Shown one piece after another: positions 24,502 to 32,599 of a stretch of 64,000 nt of DNA. Every line of letters begins with the position of its first letter. Positions within the stretch are counted from its first letter, which is position 1. The stretch lies in NCBI GenBank assembly GCA_021782495.1, contig JAJXUV010000004.1, forward strand, positions 1-64,000. Direction: 5' to 3'. A program made the position numbers and the translations under genes. This stretch comes from Pseudomonadota bacterium (GTDB lineage Bacteria > Pseudomonadota > Gammaproteobacteria > UBA1113). Below the pieces are notes generated by a model. The model worked only from the letters and a program-made list of their open reading frames with translations. It was not told the origin of the DNA and did not search any database.

Positions 24502-26061
24502 TTACGATTGTTCCTGCCGGAACCCAGGTAGTTTAGGCACTTCCGTTGGTTTTTGCCCTTCTTGTTTCGCTTCTTTTGCACTTTCTTTCCCCGAATACTT
24601 TAAGTACTTAAAAAAACCAAATGTTTTCGCATGGCGTGATGAAAAAATTTTTTCATCAGATTGGCTGTTACAATCAACCTGAGTTCCTGAAAAATCACAA
24701 GTGGATTGATTTGGGGTATTTTTGTCGTTAGAAGGTAAAAAATCATGCAGGCTTAGCAAGTCTTTTGTGAGATCCGAGTCCGACTGCTTTACCGCACAAT
24801 CAAAAGCAGATAAGCTTTTCACTCGATCTAGCGCTAATAGGAAGGGGTTCTGAGATCTATCTTCCGACCAACTTGGAATAACATACAAACAATCCTCCTC
24901 TATTATCATTTTTCTTTTCGCTTCTTTAAAAAAAATCAGTAATTTTGTTCTCAATTCTGGTGTATCCGAGCCTGGCACTTCATCGGTTAAGTCTTTTTGA
25001 AGCTTCATCAGGATCGCCTCTTCAATTTCACAAACCTTATCAATCCATATTGAAGCTATAAATTTTTTAATTTCAAAACCTTCTGAAAAGTTATCTTTAT
25101 TGTCCTTTCTAAAAAAGAATTTTATATCTGTATTTCGTAGAGGCGCCAACTGTTTTTTTGAATTCAAAATGTTTTGGTAAAAATTCGGGCTGCCTGAACT
25201 TATTTTGATACCCACCATATCAGCAAATTCTTTATTAGCCGTTTGTATTGCGCTAACATAGCCAAAATCTTCACAGAAAACTAACTGTCTGCTTTCAGTA
25301 AAAATTTCATAATTTGTAAAAAAAATCCGGTGATAATCAGCTTCTATGTTTAATAGCTTGCCTAGGAATTTTTTCCTAGCCTTGGCATCCATTGGATTAT
25401 CGCTTATTTTACTTAATTTGCAGCTTAATACTTTATGTTTTTCAAGGGCCGTTTTATACTTTACCCTGGTTTCTTTTAAAAACTTATTTTGCATGTCATA
25501 TTGATCATTAAGACCATTACGCAAAATTAAATCTTTCAATCGGGGTGGCAAATGGTGTCTCTCCAATCCTGTTTCCACTACATAAATTTCTTGAGCCGAA
25601 AAATTTTTTAAAAATTTATTTTTTAATATCCGCATCTTGTCAAGCTGGCTTAATACAGCACTATAGACTTCTTTCAATTCGTCAGTATTTTTTGCTTTAG
25701 GCACTATCATATTAAGTAATTCTCCTAGCGCATGTATCATTTGATATTTTGTAGGCATCAGTGAATTTGTTTTATCATGAAAGAGAACCAATTCTATTAG
25801 ACAGGAAACGCCTATCAAAGAAGCTTTTATATAAAAGCCCATTTTCTCCTCTTCTTTTTGAGATAAGCTAGTACTGCCTTTCAGGCTAAGGCCAAAAATA
25901 TCCCGACATTCTGTATCATCGGTACACAAATAACTGAGTAAAGGATAATCTTCTTTACGAGGTAATTCGGTTTTACTCATTATTTTATTTGAAAGCGAAG
26001 CTACCATGCCATCGGAGCTGAAAGGCCGCTGACGGAGATAACCGGTTTTTTGTGATAGCAT
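24502..26061 (-). CDS. Unknown 519-residue protein (candidate effector)
   Basis: No recognised family. Largely helical, with a hydrophobic stretch near residue 80 (ASLIGVSCLIELVLF) too short to be sure of as a membrane segment. The C-terminal 30 residues contain an acidic/basic run (GKESAKEAKQEGQKPTE) like the E-block often found near the end of Dot/Icm substrates. AGAGGA precedes the ATG. It is followed upstream by another unrecognised gene on the same strand. Confidence 0.5.
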   Translation of the reverse strand: MLSQKTGYLRQRPFSSDGMVASLSNKIMSKTELPRKEDYPLLSYLCTDDTECRDIFGLSLKGSTSLSQKEEEKMGFYIKASLIGVSCLIELVLFHDKTNSLMPTKYQMIHALGELLNMIVPKAKNTDELKEVYSAVLSQLDKMRILKNKFLKNFSAQEIYVVETGLERHHLPPRLKDLILRNGLNDQYDMQNKFLKETRVKYKTALEKHKVLSCKLSKISDNPMDAKARKKFLGKLLNIEADYHRIFFTNYEIFTESRQLVFCEDFGYVSAIQTANKEFADMVGIKISSGSPNFYQNILNSKKQLAPLRNTDIKFFFRKDNKDNFSEGFEIKKFIASIWIDKVCEIEEAILMKLQKDLTDEVPGSDTPELRTKLLIFFKEAKRKMIIEEDCLYVIPSWSEDRSQNPFLLALDRVKSLSAFDCAVKQSDSDLTKDLLSLHDFLPSNDKNTPNQSTCDFSGTQVDCNSQSDEKIFSSRHAKTFGFFKYLKYSGKESAKEAKQEGQKPTEVPKLPGFRQEQS

Positions 26062-26097
26062 AGCAATCCTCTGGTTAGTTTAGCAAATAAATATCGA

Positions 26098-26148
26098 GCC
26101 TGAGCTAATCATAAGCCAGACTTTCTGTGAGCGCAACAAGGCTGTTGT
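26098..26148 (+). repeat. Dispersed ~50-bp repeat, copy 3
   Basis: GAGCCTGAGCTAATCATAAG followed by CCAGACTTTCTGTGAGCGC and AACAAGGCTGTT. Same family as the two copies around dinB. It lies in the short gap between two unknown genes. Confidence 0.6.
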
Positions 26149-26176
26149 TGGAAAAAGCTAATGTCGAATTATTGTA

Positions 26177-27448
26177 TCAAGCAGGTCTCAATCCAGATGC
26201 ATTAATAGCAGATTGAGTAGCCCCAGTAGATTGGGTGATGTTGGATGGCCCCAAAAAGTAATGAGAAAGCGCTTTTCCTACTTTAAATACACTATTTATA
26301 CCGACCTGAGTCAGAGCAGCCACGCCACTTGCTATTACAGAGGTAGTTACACTCGCAATCATTTGTTCCTGAGGACTCACTACATTATGAGGATTTTCTG
26401 GTTGTAAACATTCAAAAGATGCATGAATTCCTAACGAACACATTGTAATCAGAGCTCTTAATAGCAGAGAAGCTTTTATTATTTTGCTACTCTCAAGAAC
26501 ATTTCTTGTTTCAAAGAGAGCAAAATAGATAATTATGCTGTGCCAATCATGATAAAAAAGAGGTGACAAGAAAGAAGGTAGCAATACGTTATGTAGCAAA
26601 TAATTAATTTGTGACACCTCTAACGTGGTACATTCTTTTAAAATATTTTCTATAACACTAAAAATAGCCGCATTAAAGAAGGCATGGGATGCCCCATTTT
26701 TAACATAGTCGCTAAAGTAAGTCCTCTGTGCCGCCATGATAGCTTCCCTCTCCTTTGGTTTAAGCGGAATATCATTTTTATACCCAGCGGTGATATATTC
26801 TTTTATCCGCGGCTTTAACTCAAAATGTATTTGAGGACGAGCAGTGCAATAGGCTTCTCTAATACTTTGTTCATTATTAATAAAAAATTGTCTATACATA
26901 TCTACAATTTTAGGATGTTCACTTTGTGGGATAGCAGGCCTCTTAGTATCTATGATGAATTCTAGCTTGTTTACACATTGTTTTCTCATATTTGAGATAT
27001 AGTCTCTCTCATCATGCATTAGTCTGTTACGCGCTGCGATGTCTTTTTGCGCAATGCCTATGGCTTTTAAAAAACACTCTAGAAGATTAGGTTCAAGCAC
27101 CATAGGACTGGCTAAATGTATATGACCTTTATTCTGGCTAAACACACCCGATGAATGCATTTCAGCTGTATGACAAGGGCTAGCGTTCTTTATAGAGGAA
27201 GGCCGCTCTAAACCAGAATAGCAATCGCGCAGTTCCTCAAGAAACGATGGGTTTGCTAAGACAGTATTCAGTGCTAGATTCTCTAGTTGCCCCCCACCCT
27301 CCGAATTTATACATTCCACTGTTTCTCCTTCAAAAAGAGTGATAATTCCGCCAGCAGTAATTCGAATTCCTCTTATTAAACTAATTGGGTCCAGAATAGT
27401 ATAAGCAAAAATAGCTTTAGGTTGCAGGTTTTCTTCTTCTAAGGGCAT
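26177..27448 (-). CDS. Unknown 423-residue protein with hydrophobic C-terminal third
   Basis: No recognised family. The C-terminal part has hydrophobic helices (YLLHNVLLPSFLSPLF, IIKASLLLRALITMCSLGI, SVTTSVIASGVAALTQVGI), so it may be membrane-associated. Ribosome site weak (GAAGAAAC). Candidate effector by location only. Confidence 0.45.
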   Translation of the reverse strand: MPLEEENLQPKAIFAYTILDPISLIRGIRITAGGIITLFEGETVECINSEGGGQLENLALNTVLANPSFLEELRDCYSGLERPSSIKNASPCHTAEMHSSGVFSQNKGHIHLASPMVLEPNLLECFLKAIGIAQKDIAARNRLMHDERDYISNMRKQCVNKLEFIIDTKRPAIPQSEHPKIVDMYRQFFINNEQSIREAYCTARPQIHFELKPRIKEYITAGYKNDIPLKPKEREAIMAAQRTYFSDYVKNGASHAFFNAAIFSVIENILKECTTLEVSQINYLLHNVLLPSFLSPLFYHDWHSIIIYFALFETRNVLESSKIIKASLLLRALITMCSLGIHASFECLQPENPHNVVSPQEQMIASVTTSVIASGVAALTQVGINSVFKVGKALSHYFLGPSNITQSTGATQSAINASGLRPA

Positions 27449-27570
27449 AAGAGTTTCTTCGTTTATAAAATTTTGTTTAATTATAACGCATTTCTCTCTT
27501 TTTAATCAATATAATTAAATCAGAATCAGTAATGAATCAATAGCACTAGAAATTACCATTCCTCGCTCCC

Positions 27571-27747
27571 CTATCTCCACAAATTAGCTTTAGCCAATTC
27601 TTCATGGCGCGTGTGAACCCATTCTATTTTCTTTTTAGCGCATATGGAATCGGTAATCCCATTTAAAGAATCGCCCACAATACCATAAATGCGTTTAACA
27701 CCAATCGAAATTAAGGTATCTACTAATATATCAGCCACGGTGGTCAT
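27571..27747 (-). pseudogene. poxB: Pyruvate oxidase/dehydrogenase (PoxB-like) N-terminal remnant
   Basis: Starting at ATG 27747 with an intact TAGGAG ribosome site, 58 codons read MTTVADILVDTLISIGVKRI then YGIVGDSLNGITDSI and IEWVHTRHEELA before a stop. This is the start of the thiamine-diphosphate-binding PYR domain of PoxB-type enzymes (GDSLNG, RHEE with the ThDP-activating Glu). The remaining roughly 500 residues are absent. The surrounding 530-base gap (27449-27978) holds nothing else recognisable. It shows recent loss of a metabolic gene. Confidence 0.75.
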
Positions 27748-27978
27748 AAGAATCTCCTATCCTCTCTCATTCTAAAACTAATTTTAGCACTAAACTCCCA
27801 ATAGAACCTATGGCCTTATCGAAACTGAGAATCATTTTATTTCCACCCCTGAATAACCTTAATTTTTACAATATAATCAACGGCTTATATTACCTATTAT
27901 CTGTCAAGTGATGGAATAGGTGTAGAACTATCAGAAAGAACAAGTTTTCCAAAGAAATACCTAACCTATAGCTTTGGA

Positions 27979-28440
27979 TTATCTAGGTTTTTTATAGCCG
28001 GTATAAGATTTTTGCTCCTCTTGAAGACACAAGTCTTTTTGAATAGCATTGTCTTTTTTGAGCAATGTCAAATACAACACAGAGGTAGCTGATTGAATTA
28101 CTGTATATTCAAATCCCTCTTTTCCATTTATTCCCGATCGCAGTAAACGTCTAAAAGGGCGTGTTTTGTTTCTATTGGCTGTATCTTCATCCTTTATCAA
28201 ATCTATCTCACGAATCAGTTTATCTACAAACTCAATTTTGACTTGATAGCAAGGATCCGAATAAAATGGCTTAAAAAACCAGGGCATTCTAGCTTTTTTT
28301 TCTTGTTGCGCCCTTTTATTCTTTAAATATCTCTGTAAATCTTCTTTAAACGCTTGATTTGTATAGTCCATATAAATACCAATTGTTACGAAATATCCTA
28401 CAAATTGATCTTTTAACCTTTTTATATTTGTTTCTGACAA
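27979..28440 (-). CDS. Unknown 153-residue charged protein
   Basis: No recognised family. Starts with TTG at 28440 preceded by AGGGGG. Contains a basic segment (YLKNKRAQQEKKARMPWFF) and RPFRRLL. No signal peptide or membrane segment. Confidence 0.4.
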   Translation of the reverse strand: MSETNIKRLKDQFVGYFVTIGIYMDYTNQAFKEDLQRYLKNKRAQQEKKARMPWFFKPFYSDPCYQVKIEFVDKLIREIDLIKDEDTANRNKTRPFRRLLRSGINGKEGFEYTVIQSATSVLYLTLLKKDNAIQKDLCLQEEQKSYTGYKKPR

Positions 28441-28663
28441 AAAATATCCCCCTATTCTACTGTATTTCGGTCAAAGTAGGAATATGGCTGGAAAAAATAT
28501 TCCCATTAAGCTTTCAAAATGTTTGTTTAAAAATTACTAAAAAAAATTTTATTAAAAAATAAAATAAACAAGAATCATTTACAGATATCTTTAAAAGGAA
28601 TGATTATTATTTATGGTTTTTAAAATGCTACTTATAAATCTATAAAAATTTTTCAATTATCTA

Positions 28664-28692
28664 TTGAATTTCAACTCTTATTTATTTATAAT
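28664..28692 (+). promoter_or_regulatory. Promoter of ompW
   Basis: TTGAAT (28664-28669) and TATAAT (28687-28692), exact 17-base spacing. This gives a leader of about 125 bases before the ompW ATG. The 385-base gap 28441-28825 holds no gene. Confidence 0.55.
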
Positions 28693-28825
28693 CAATGCGC
28701 CTTCCATAGCAATTTTTATTTTTTTAGGTTGGAAGACAATTTTTCTTACAAAGGAGTGTGTAAAAATTAAGCGCTAATAATCCCTAAAAATAAATTTAAC
28801 CTTAGTTGTATAATTAGGAGAAAAA

Positions 28826-29536
28826 ATGAATCGATTATTATCCATTTCAATCGCTTTAACTAGTTTATTTGCCACAACTTCTTGCTTTGCCGCTTATCCA
28901 GATGAGATGACAGAGTCCGCTACTACCCAGATAATGCAAAATACGAGTGAAACCGATAATCAAGGGCCATGGTTAGTACGTACACGCGCTTTATTGGTTG
29001 TACCCGAAGCAAGCAGTAGCACTATCAAACCTGACTTGGGAGGCAAAGTCACCGATATCTCTACGCAAGCCACATTAGAAGTAGACTTTAACTATTTTTT
29101 CACACGGCATATTTCAACCGAACTGATTTTAGCAACAACTAACCACGCGGTGACGGCTAAAGATACGGCGCTTGGCAAAGTCGATTTGGGTAATGTTAAT
29201 TTATTACCTCCTACGCTAACAGCTGTTTATCACTTCTTGCCGGATAGTCATATTGATCCTTATGTGGGTGCCGGTATTAACTATACTTATTTTTATGAAG
29301 TTAATCCTGGTAGTGTTGCTAGTAATATAAATTATCAAAATAGTTTTGGCCCTGCTTTGCAAGCCGGTGTCGATATTGCTTTAAATAAAAATTGGTCTTT
29401 AAACGCAGATGTGAAAAAAATCTATATTAACAGCGACGTATCTGTGGAGACAGGCGGATTATTACCCACGCAAAAAACCAGTGTTGACATTAATCCATGG
29501 GTCATTGGTGTTGGTGTCGGTTATAGATTTGCTTAA
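28826..29536 (+). CDS. ompW: OmpW-family outer-membrane protein
   Basis: 236 residues with a signal peptide (MNRLLSISIALTSLFATTSC, cleavage after CFA). The mature protein has the OmpW pattern: GPWLVRTRALLVVPE, FNYFFTRHISTEL, LLPPTLTAVYHFLPD, YVGAGINYTYF, and a final strand ending GVGVGYRFA with terminal aromatic for barrel assembly. OmpW forms an eight-stranded barrel that passes small hydrophobic compounds. TAGGAG lies six bases before the ATG. It is followed by a strong terminator, so it is monocistronic. Confidence 0.92.
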   Translation: MNRLLSISIALTSLFATTSCFAAYPDEMTESATTQIMQNTSETDNQGPWLVRTRALLVVPEASSSTIKPDLGGKVTDISTQATLEVDFNYFFTRHISTELILATTNHAVTAKDTALGKVDLGNVNLLPPTLTAVYHFLPDSHIDPYVGAGINYTYFYEVNPGSVASNINYQNSFGPALQAGVDIALNKNWSLNADVKKIYINSDVSVETGGLLPTQKTSVDINPWVIGVGVGYRFA

Positions 29537-29552
29537 TCTCAATCAAACTTGT

Positions 29553-29596
29553 GCTAGATCAACCAGAAAAATCGGGTTGATCTAGCGAATTCTTTT
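29553..29596 (+). terminator. Rho-independent terminator of ompW
   Basis: Perfect 12-bp stem GCTAGATCAACC / GGTTGATCTAGC with a 10-base loop, then GAATTCTTTTT. It starts 17 bases after the stop codon. Confidence 0.85.
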
Positions 29597-29645
29597 TACT
29601 GCTATGTAAAGAAATATATTTATTTTTTTGAAACGCATCATCTTC

Positions 29646-29674
29646 TTGACAACCCTTTAAAATGGAACTAAGCT
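29646..29674 (+). promoter_or_regulatory. Promoter of the ferritin-like gene
   Basis: TTGACA (29646-29651), 17-base spacer, TAAGCT (29669-29674), about 75 bases before the ATG. Confidence 0.5.
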
Positions 29675-29750
29675 TTTTTATGTTGTCTAAAAATATTGTG
29701 CTTTAGCACAAACTCAAATGTACTTCAAAATCTATTAACAGGAGGTTCTT

Positions 29751-30203
29751 ATGGTTACTGCAGTAGGAATTCAATCAAAATTTGAAGACGCTCTTTATGA
29801 ATTATGTGAATTAGATTATGATGCTATCGAAGCTTATGAAGCAGCGATTAATCGTTTGGATAGGGAAGACTATAAAGCTCAATTGCGTGATTTTAAAAAA
29901 GATCACGAGCGACATGTCGATAAAATTAGTGAACTTCTCGGAAAACATATGGCAAAATCTCCATCGGGCGCTAGTGCAAAAGCATTATTAACTCAAGGTA
30001 AAGTGGTTTTGGCTGAAATGATGGGAGATAATAGCATTCTTAAAGCAATGCTTTCCAACGAAATGGACACTAATACAGCCTATGAACGTTTAAACGCCCA
30101 TGCAGAAAAATGGAAGGACGCAGAAGAGCTATTGGCTCAAGGCCTTCAAGATGAAAGAAAACATAAAGCATGGTTAGAAATGATTTTGAAAGCGAATAAA
30201 TAA
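29751..30203 (+). CDS. Ferritin-like four-helix protein (DUF2383/PA2169-type)
   Basis: 150 residues predicted as four long helices with the spacing of a ferritin-like bundle: ELCELDYDAIEAYEAAINRL, then DFKKDHERHVDKISELLGKH, SNEMDTNTAYERL and QDERKHKAWLEMIL. Conserved Glu and His (DYDAIEAY, DHERH, DERKH) are in positions that could bind metal. This matches the PA2169/DUF2383 group, whose exact role is not settled. A strong AGGAGG site precedes the ATG. Cytoplasmic, no signal peptide. Confidence 0.75.
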   Translation: MVTAVGIQSKFEDALYELCELDYDAIEAYEAAINRLDREDYKAQLRDFKKDHERHVDKISELLGKHMAKSPSGASAKALLTQGKVVLAEMMGDNSILKAMLSNEMDTNTAYERLNAHAEKWKDAEELLAQGLQDERKHKAWLEMILKANK

Positions 30204-30226
30204 GCGCTGTTTTTTTATATGGGATT

Positions 30227-30275
30227 TCCGATCTGGGTGTAAGAAAAAGTAGATTTCGGGTATATCCAGATCGGA
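30227..30275. terminator. Inverted repeat after the ferritin-like gene
   Basis: TCCGATCTGG (30227-30236) and CCAGATCGGA (30266-30275), a perfect 10-bp stem with a 29-base loop, 24 bases after the stop. The loop is long, so a terminator role is only possible. Confidence 0.35.
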
Positions 30276-30392
30276 GAAATGGTTGGTTCTTCTTAATTTT
30301 ATTCTAACGAATACCAGATTGATATCACTTGACTTCAGAATATCTTTTGAGGTTGAATATACTTTTGAATTTCAAAAGGATCATTCAAAGTT

Positions 30393-31577
30393 ATGTTTCA
30401 ATCCACACAAAAAACTGCCATTTTCTTTTCGTGTTTTATTTTAGTGATAGGCTTGATGGGTATGGATTTCATCAATCCTTCCCTACCCTACATCATGAAA
30501 GCTTTAAATGTTTCTCAGGCACAAACAAAATTATTGATAGTGTGGTATATGTTTGGTGTGGGTTTATCGCAATTTTTTTATGGCACCTTTTCCGATAATC
30601 ATGGCCGTAGAAAAGCCATATTTTTAGCTTACACTATTAGCTTATTTGGTATTTTTATTTCCACTTTCGCGAATTCGATTGGAGTGTTGGATATCAGTCG
30701 TTTTATTGCTGGTGTAGGAGCAGGCGGCGCACCGATTGTGGCCAGAGCAATCATCGCTGATGTATGCCATGATGAAATTTCAATTAAACAAGCTTTCTCT
30801 TATTTTTCGATGTCAAGCCAATTGTCTCCGGCATTAGCGCCCGTATTGGGTGGTTTTATTCAAGAATATTTCGATTGGCGCTTTTGTTTTGCAGGCTTGT
30901 TTTTAACGGTGTTCATCAGCAATTGGATTTTGTTTTTCTATTTTAAGGAAACCCATGCCATACCAGCACTTAAAAAATCATTGTCGCATCAAATAAAAAT
31001 CTATATATCTTTATTTTCTGACAAACGATTTAGTTTATTAAATTTAATTTCTGCTTTTCTATTTGTGTACACCATCGGCTATTATGCTTATATGCCATTT
31101 ATTTTACACCAAGTCGGATTTTCCCCTTCCGAAAATGGTCTTCTTTATATTTTTTATGCGGCTTCCATTGTGCTAGGCTCTCTGTCTATGCGTTATATTT
31201 CGATGCGCCACCCTTCTGAAAAAATATTGTCTGTTAATATCGTATTTTTTGTTTTAACCTCGTTATTATTCTATGCCTATTTCTCTTTTTATTATTCTCT
31301 CACCGCCATCATTATCCTTAGCGTCTTGATTGCGTTTAATTGCGGGGTGGCAGCACCGCTGGTTTTGTCCTTATGCATGCAGGGATTTACGGAAAATAAA
31401 GGCGCAGCCAGTGCGGTACAAAGCTTTTTTAGAATGTTTTTTACTGCTGTTGCACTCTTATGTTTTAATATCATTCCTTTAAAGTCGATGGCTAGCTTGA
31501 TGATTTGTTATGTCGTATTGTCGTTCATGATTATGTTGTTGTTTTTGTATTTTAAAAGATACAAAAAAAGAGGATGA
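30393..31577 (+). CDS. MFS transporter, Bcr/CflA drug-resistance type
   Basis: 394 residues with about 12 membrane helices. Helix 1 and loop (GMDFINPSLPYIMKALNVS) match the DMxLPALP-like entry of Bcr/CflA exporters. The loop between helices 2 and 3 reads GTFSDNHGRRKAIFL, the MFS signature GxxSDxxGRR. Helix 4 has RFIAGVGAGGAPIVARAII, and the loop after helix 4 has a GPVLG-like motif (LAPVLGGFIQEYFDWRF). It likely exports a small molecule by proton exchange. The start ATG has only a weak AAAGG upstream. It ends 3 bases before a convergent gene. Confidence 0.88.
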   Translation: MFQSTQKTAIFFSCFILVIGLMGMDFINPSLPYIMKALNVSQAQTKLLIVWYMFGVGLSQFFYGTFSDNHGRRKAIFLAYTISLFGIFISTFANSIGVLDISRFIAGVGAGGAPIVARAIIADVCHDEISIKQAFSYFSMSSQLSPALAPVLGGFIQEYFDWRFCFAGLFLTVFISNWILFFYFKETHAIPALKKSLSHQIKIYISLFSDKRFSLLNLISAFLFVYTIGYYAYMPFILHQVGFSPSENGLLYIFYAASIVLGSLSMRYISMRHPSEKILSVNIVFFVLTSLLFYAYFSFYYSLTAIIILSVLIAFNCGVAAPLVLSLCMQGFTENKGAASAVQSFFRMFFTAVALLCFNIIPLKSMASLMICYVVLSFMIMLLFLYFKRYKKRG

Positions 31578-31580
31578 TTC

Positions 31581-32519
31581 TTAGATTTTCATTTCCTTAG
31601 CAACCGAAATGTCTTGTCCTTGAATAACAGCGACTTCGCGTACTTTGGCATTTCGCATAGCATTAAGTTGCTCATTGACTTCAAGTAATTCTTCTTCTAG
31701 TTTAAGGATATTCTCACGCATACACGCTTGTTCTGTTTCACACTTAAGTTGAGGCCGATATTGAGCCAGTTTTACGTTAACTATTTCAAGCATAGCATCC
31801 ACGTTTTCTGGAATTACAGAGTTATCTCTTAAATAGCGAGACAAATCAGCCAAAGTCCGTATTTTAGCAGTTGCTGTCCAATTTTCTTTGTAAAGAAAAT
31901 TATAAAACACTCTTGCATTTTGCCCAATTTGTTGCTCTTGTCTTAATAAATCACTTAAATTAAACTTCAAAGCAACTAAATAAAAAATAGAAAAAGTTCC
32001 ATTTAAATCGGTTCTTCTTTCGGTAAAATCATTACACTGTGATAGTGCTTTTTCGTACAAATCCAAAACCCACCACTTACTCCACCGAACATTTTTGTCA
32101 TTACCAGGTAAAGGTCTACTACCCGTATCTTCATACATTTTTTTTAATTTTTCGCAATAGTCTTTTATTTTTGTATAATGCGGCGTTATTCTTTCTTCTA
32201 GAAATTCTGATGCAAAAACATCAAAAGACACCTTTTTATTTTCACCCAAATAAGCGATCGCTTGTTTATGGAGTCGAAAGGTAGCCATAGCTAAGTATGA
32301 TTCTTCTATCACATACATTAAATGAAAAATAAGGTATAATATTCCGCTGTCTGCTATGTTTCTTTTTACAAGTTCTAAGCATTTGACAGTGTCACGGAGC
32401 TCTGTTTGAGCATGAAGCAATTCTCTTTCTGTTGAAAGGACTTCTTCAATTTGCGATTTTTTTGTTAATAATGCGCGCTCGTTTTGAGAATTTGACCAAA
32501 GCTCAAAGGTATTTGGCAT
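31581..32519 (-). CDS. Unknown 312-residue coiled-coil protein
   Basis: Helical throughout, with heptad-like stretches near both ends (VLSTERELLHAQTELRDTVK and LKLEEELLEVNEQLNAM). No recognised domain. GGAG precedes the ATG. It lies 80 bases downstream of the large phosphatase candidate on the same strand and may be cotranscribed with it. Candidate partner or effector by context only. Confidence 0.5.
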   Translation of the reverse strand: MPNTFELWSNSQNERALLTKKSQIEEVLSTERELLHAQTELRDTVKCLELVKRNIADSGILYLIFHLMYVIEESYLAMATFRLHKQAIAYLGENKKVSFDVFASEFLEERITPHYTKIKDYCEKLKKMYEDTGSRPLPGNDKNVRWSKWWVLDLYEKALSQCNDFTERRTDLNGTFSIFYLVALKFNLSDLLRQEQQIGQNARVFYNFLYKENWTATAKIRTLADLSRYLRDNSVIPENVDAMLEIVNVKLAQYRPQLKCETEQACMRENILKLEEELLEVNEQLNAMRNAKVREVAVIQGQDISVAKEMKI

Positions 32520-32599
32520 AGTATAGGCTCCATTAAAGTGTTATGTTATAATAATCCTTTTAGCATTGCAATACAAGATACTGTGCGGAAATCCACATC

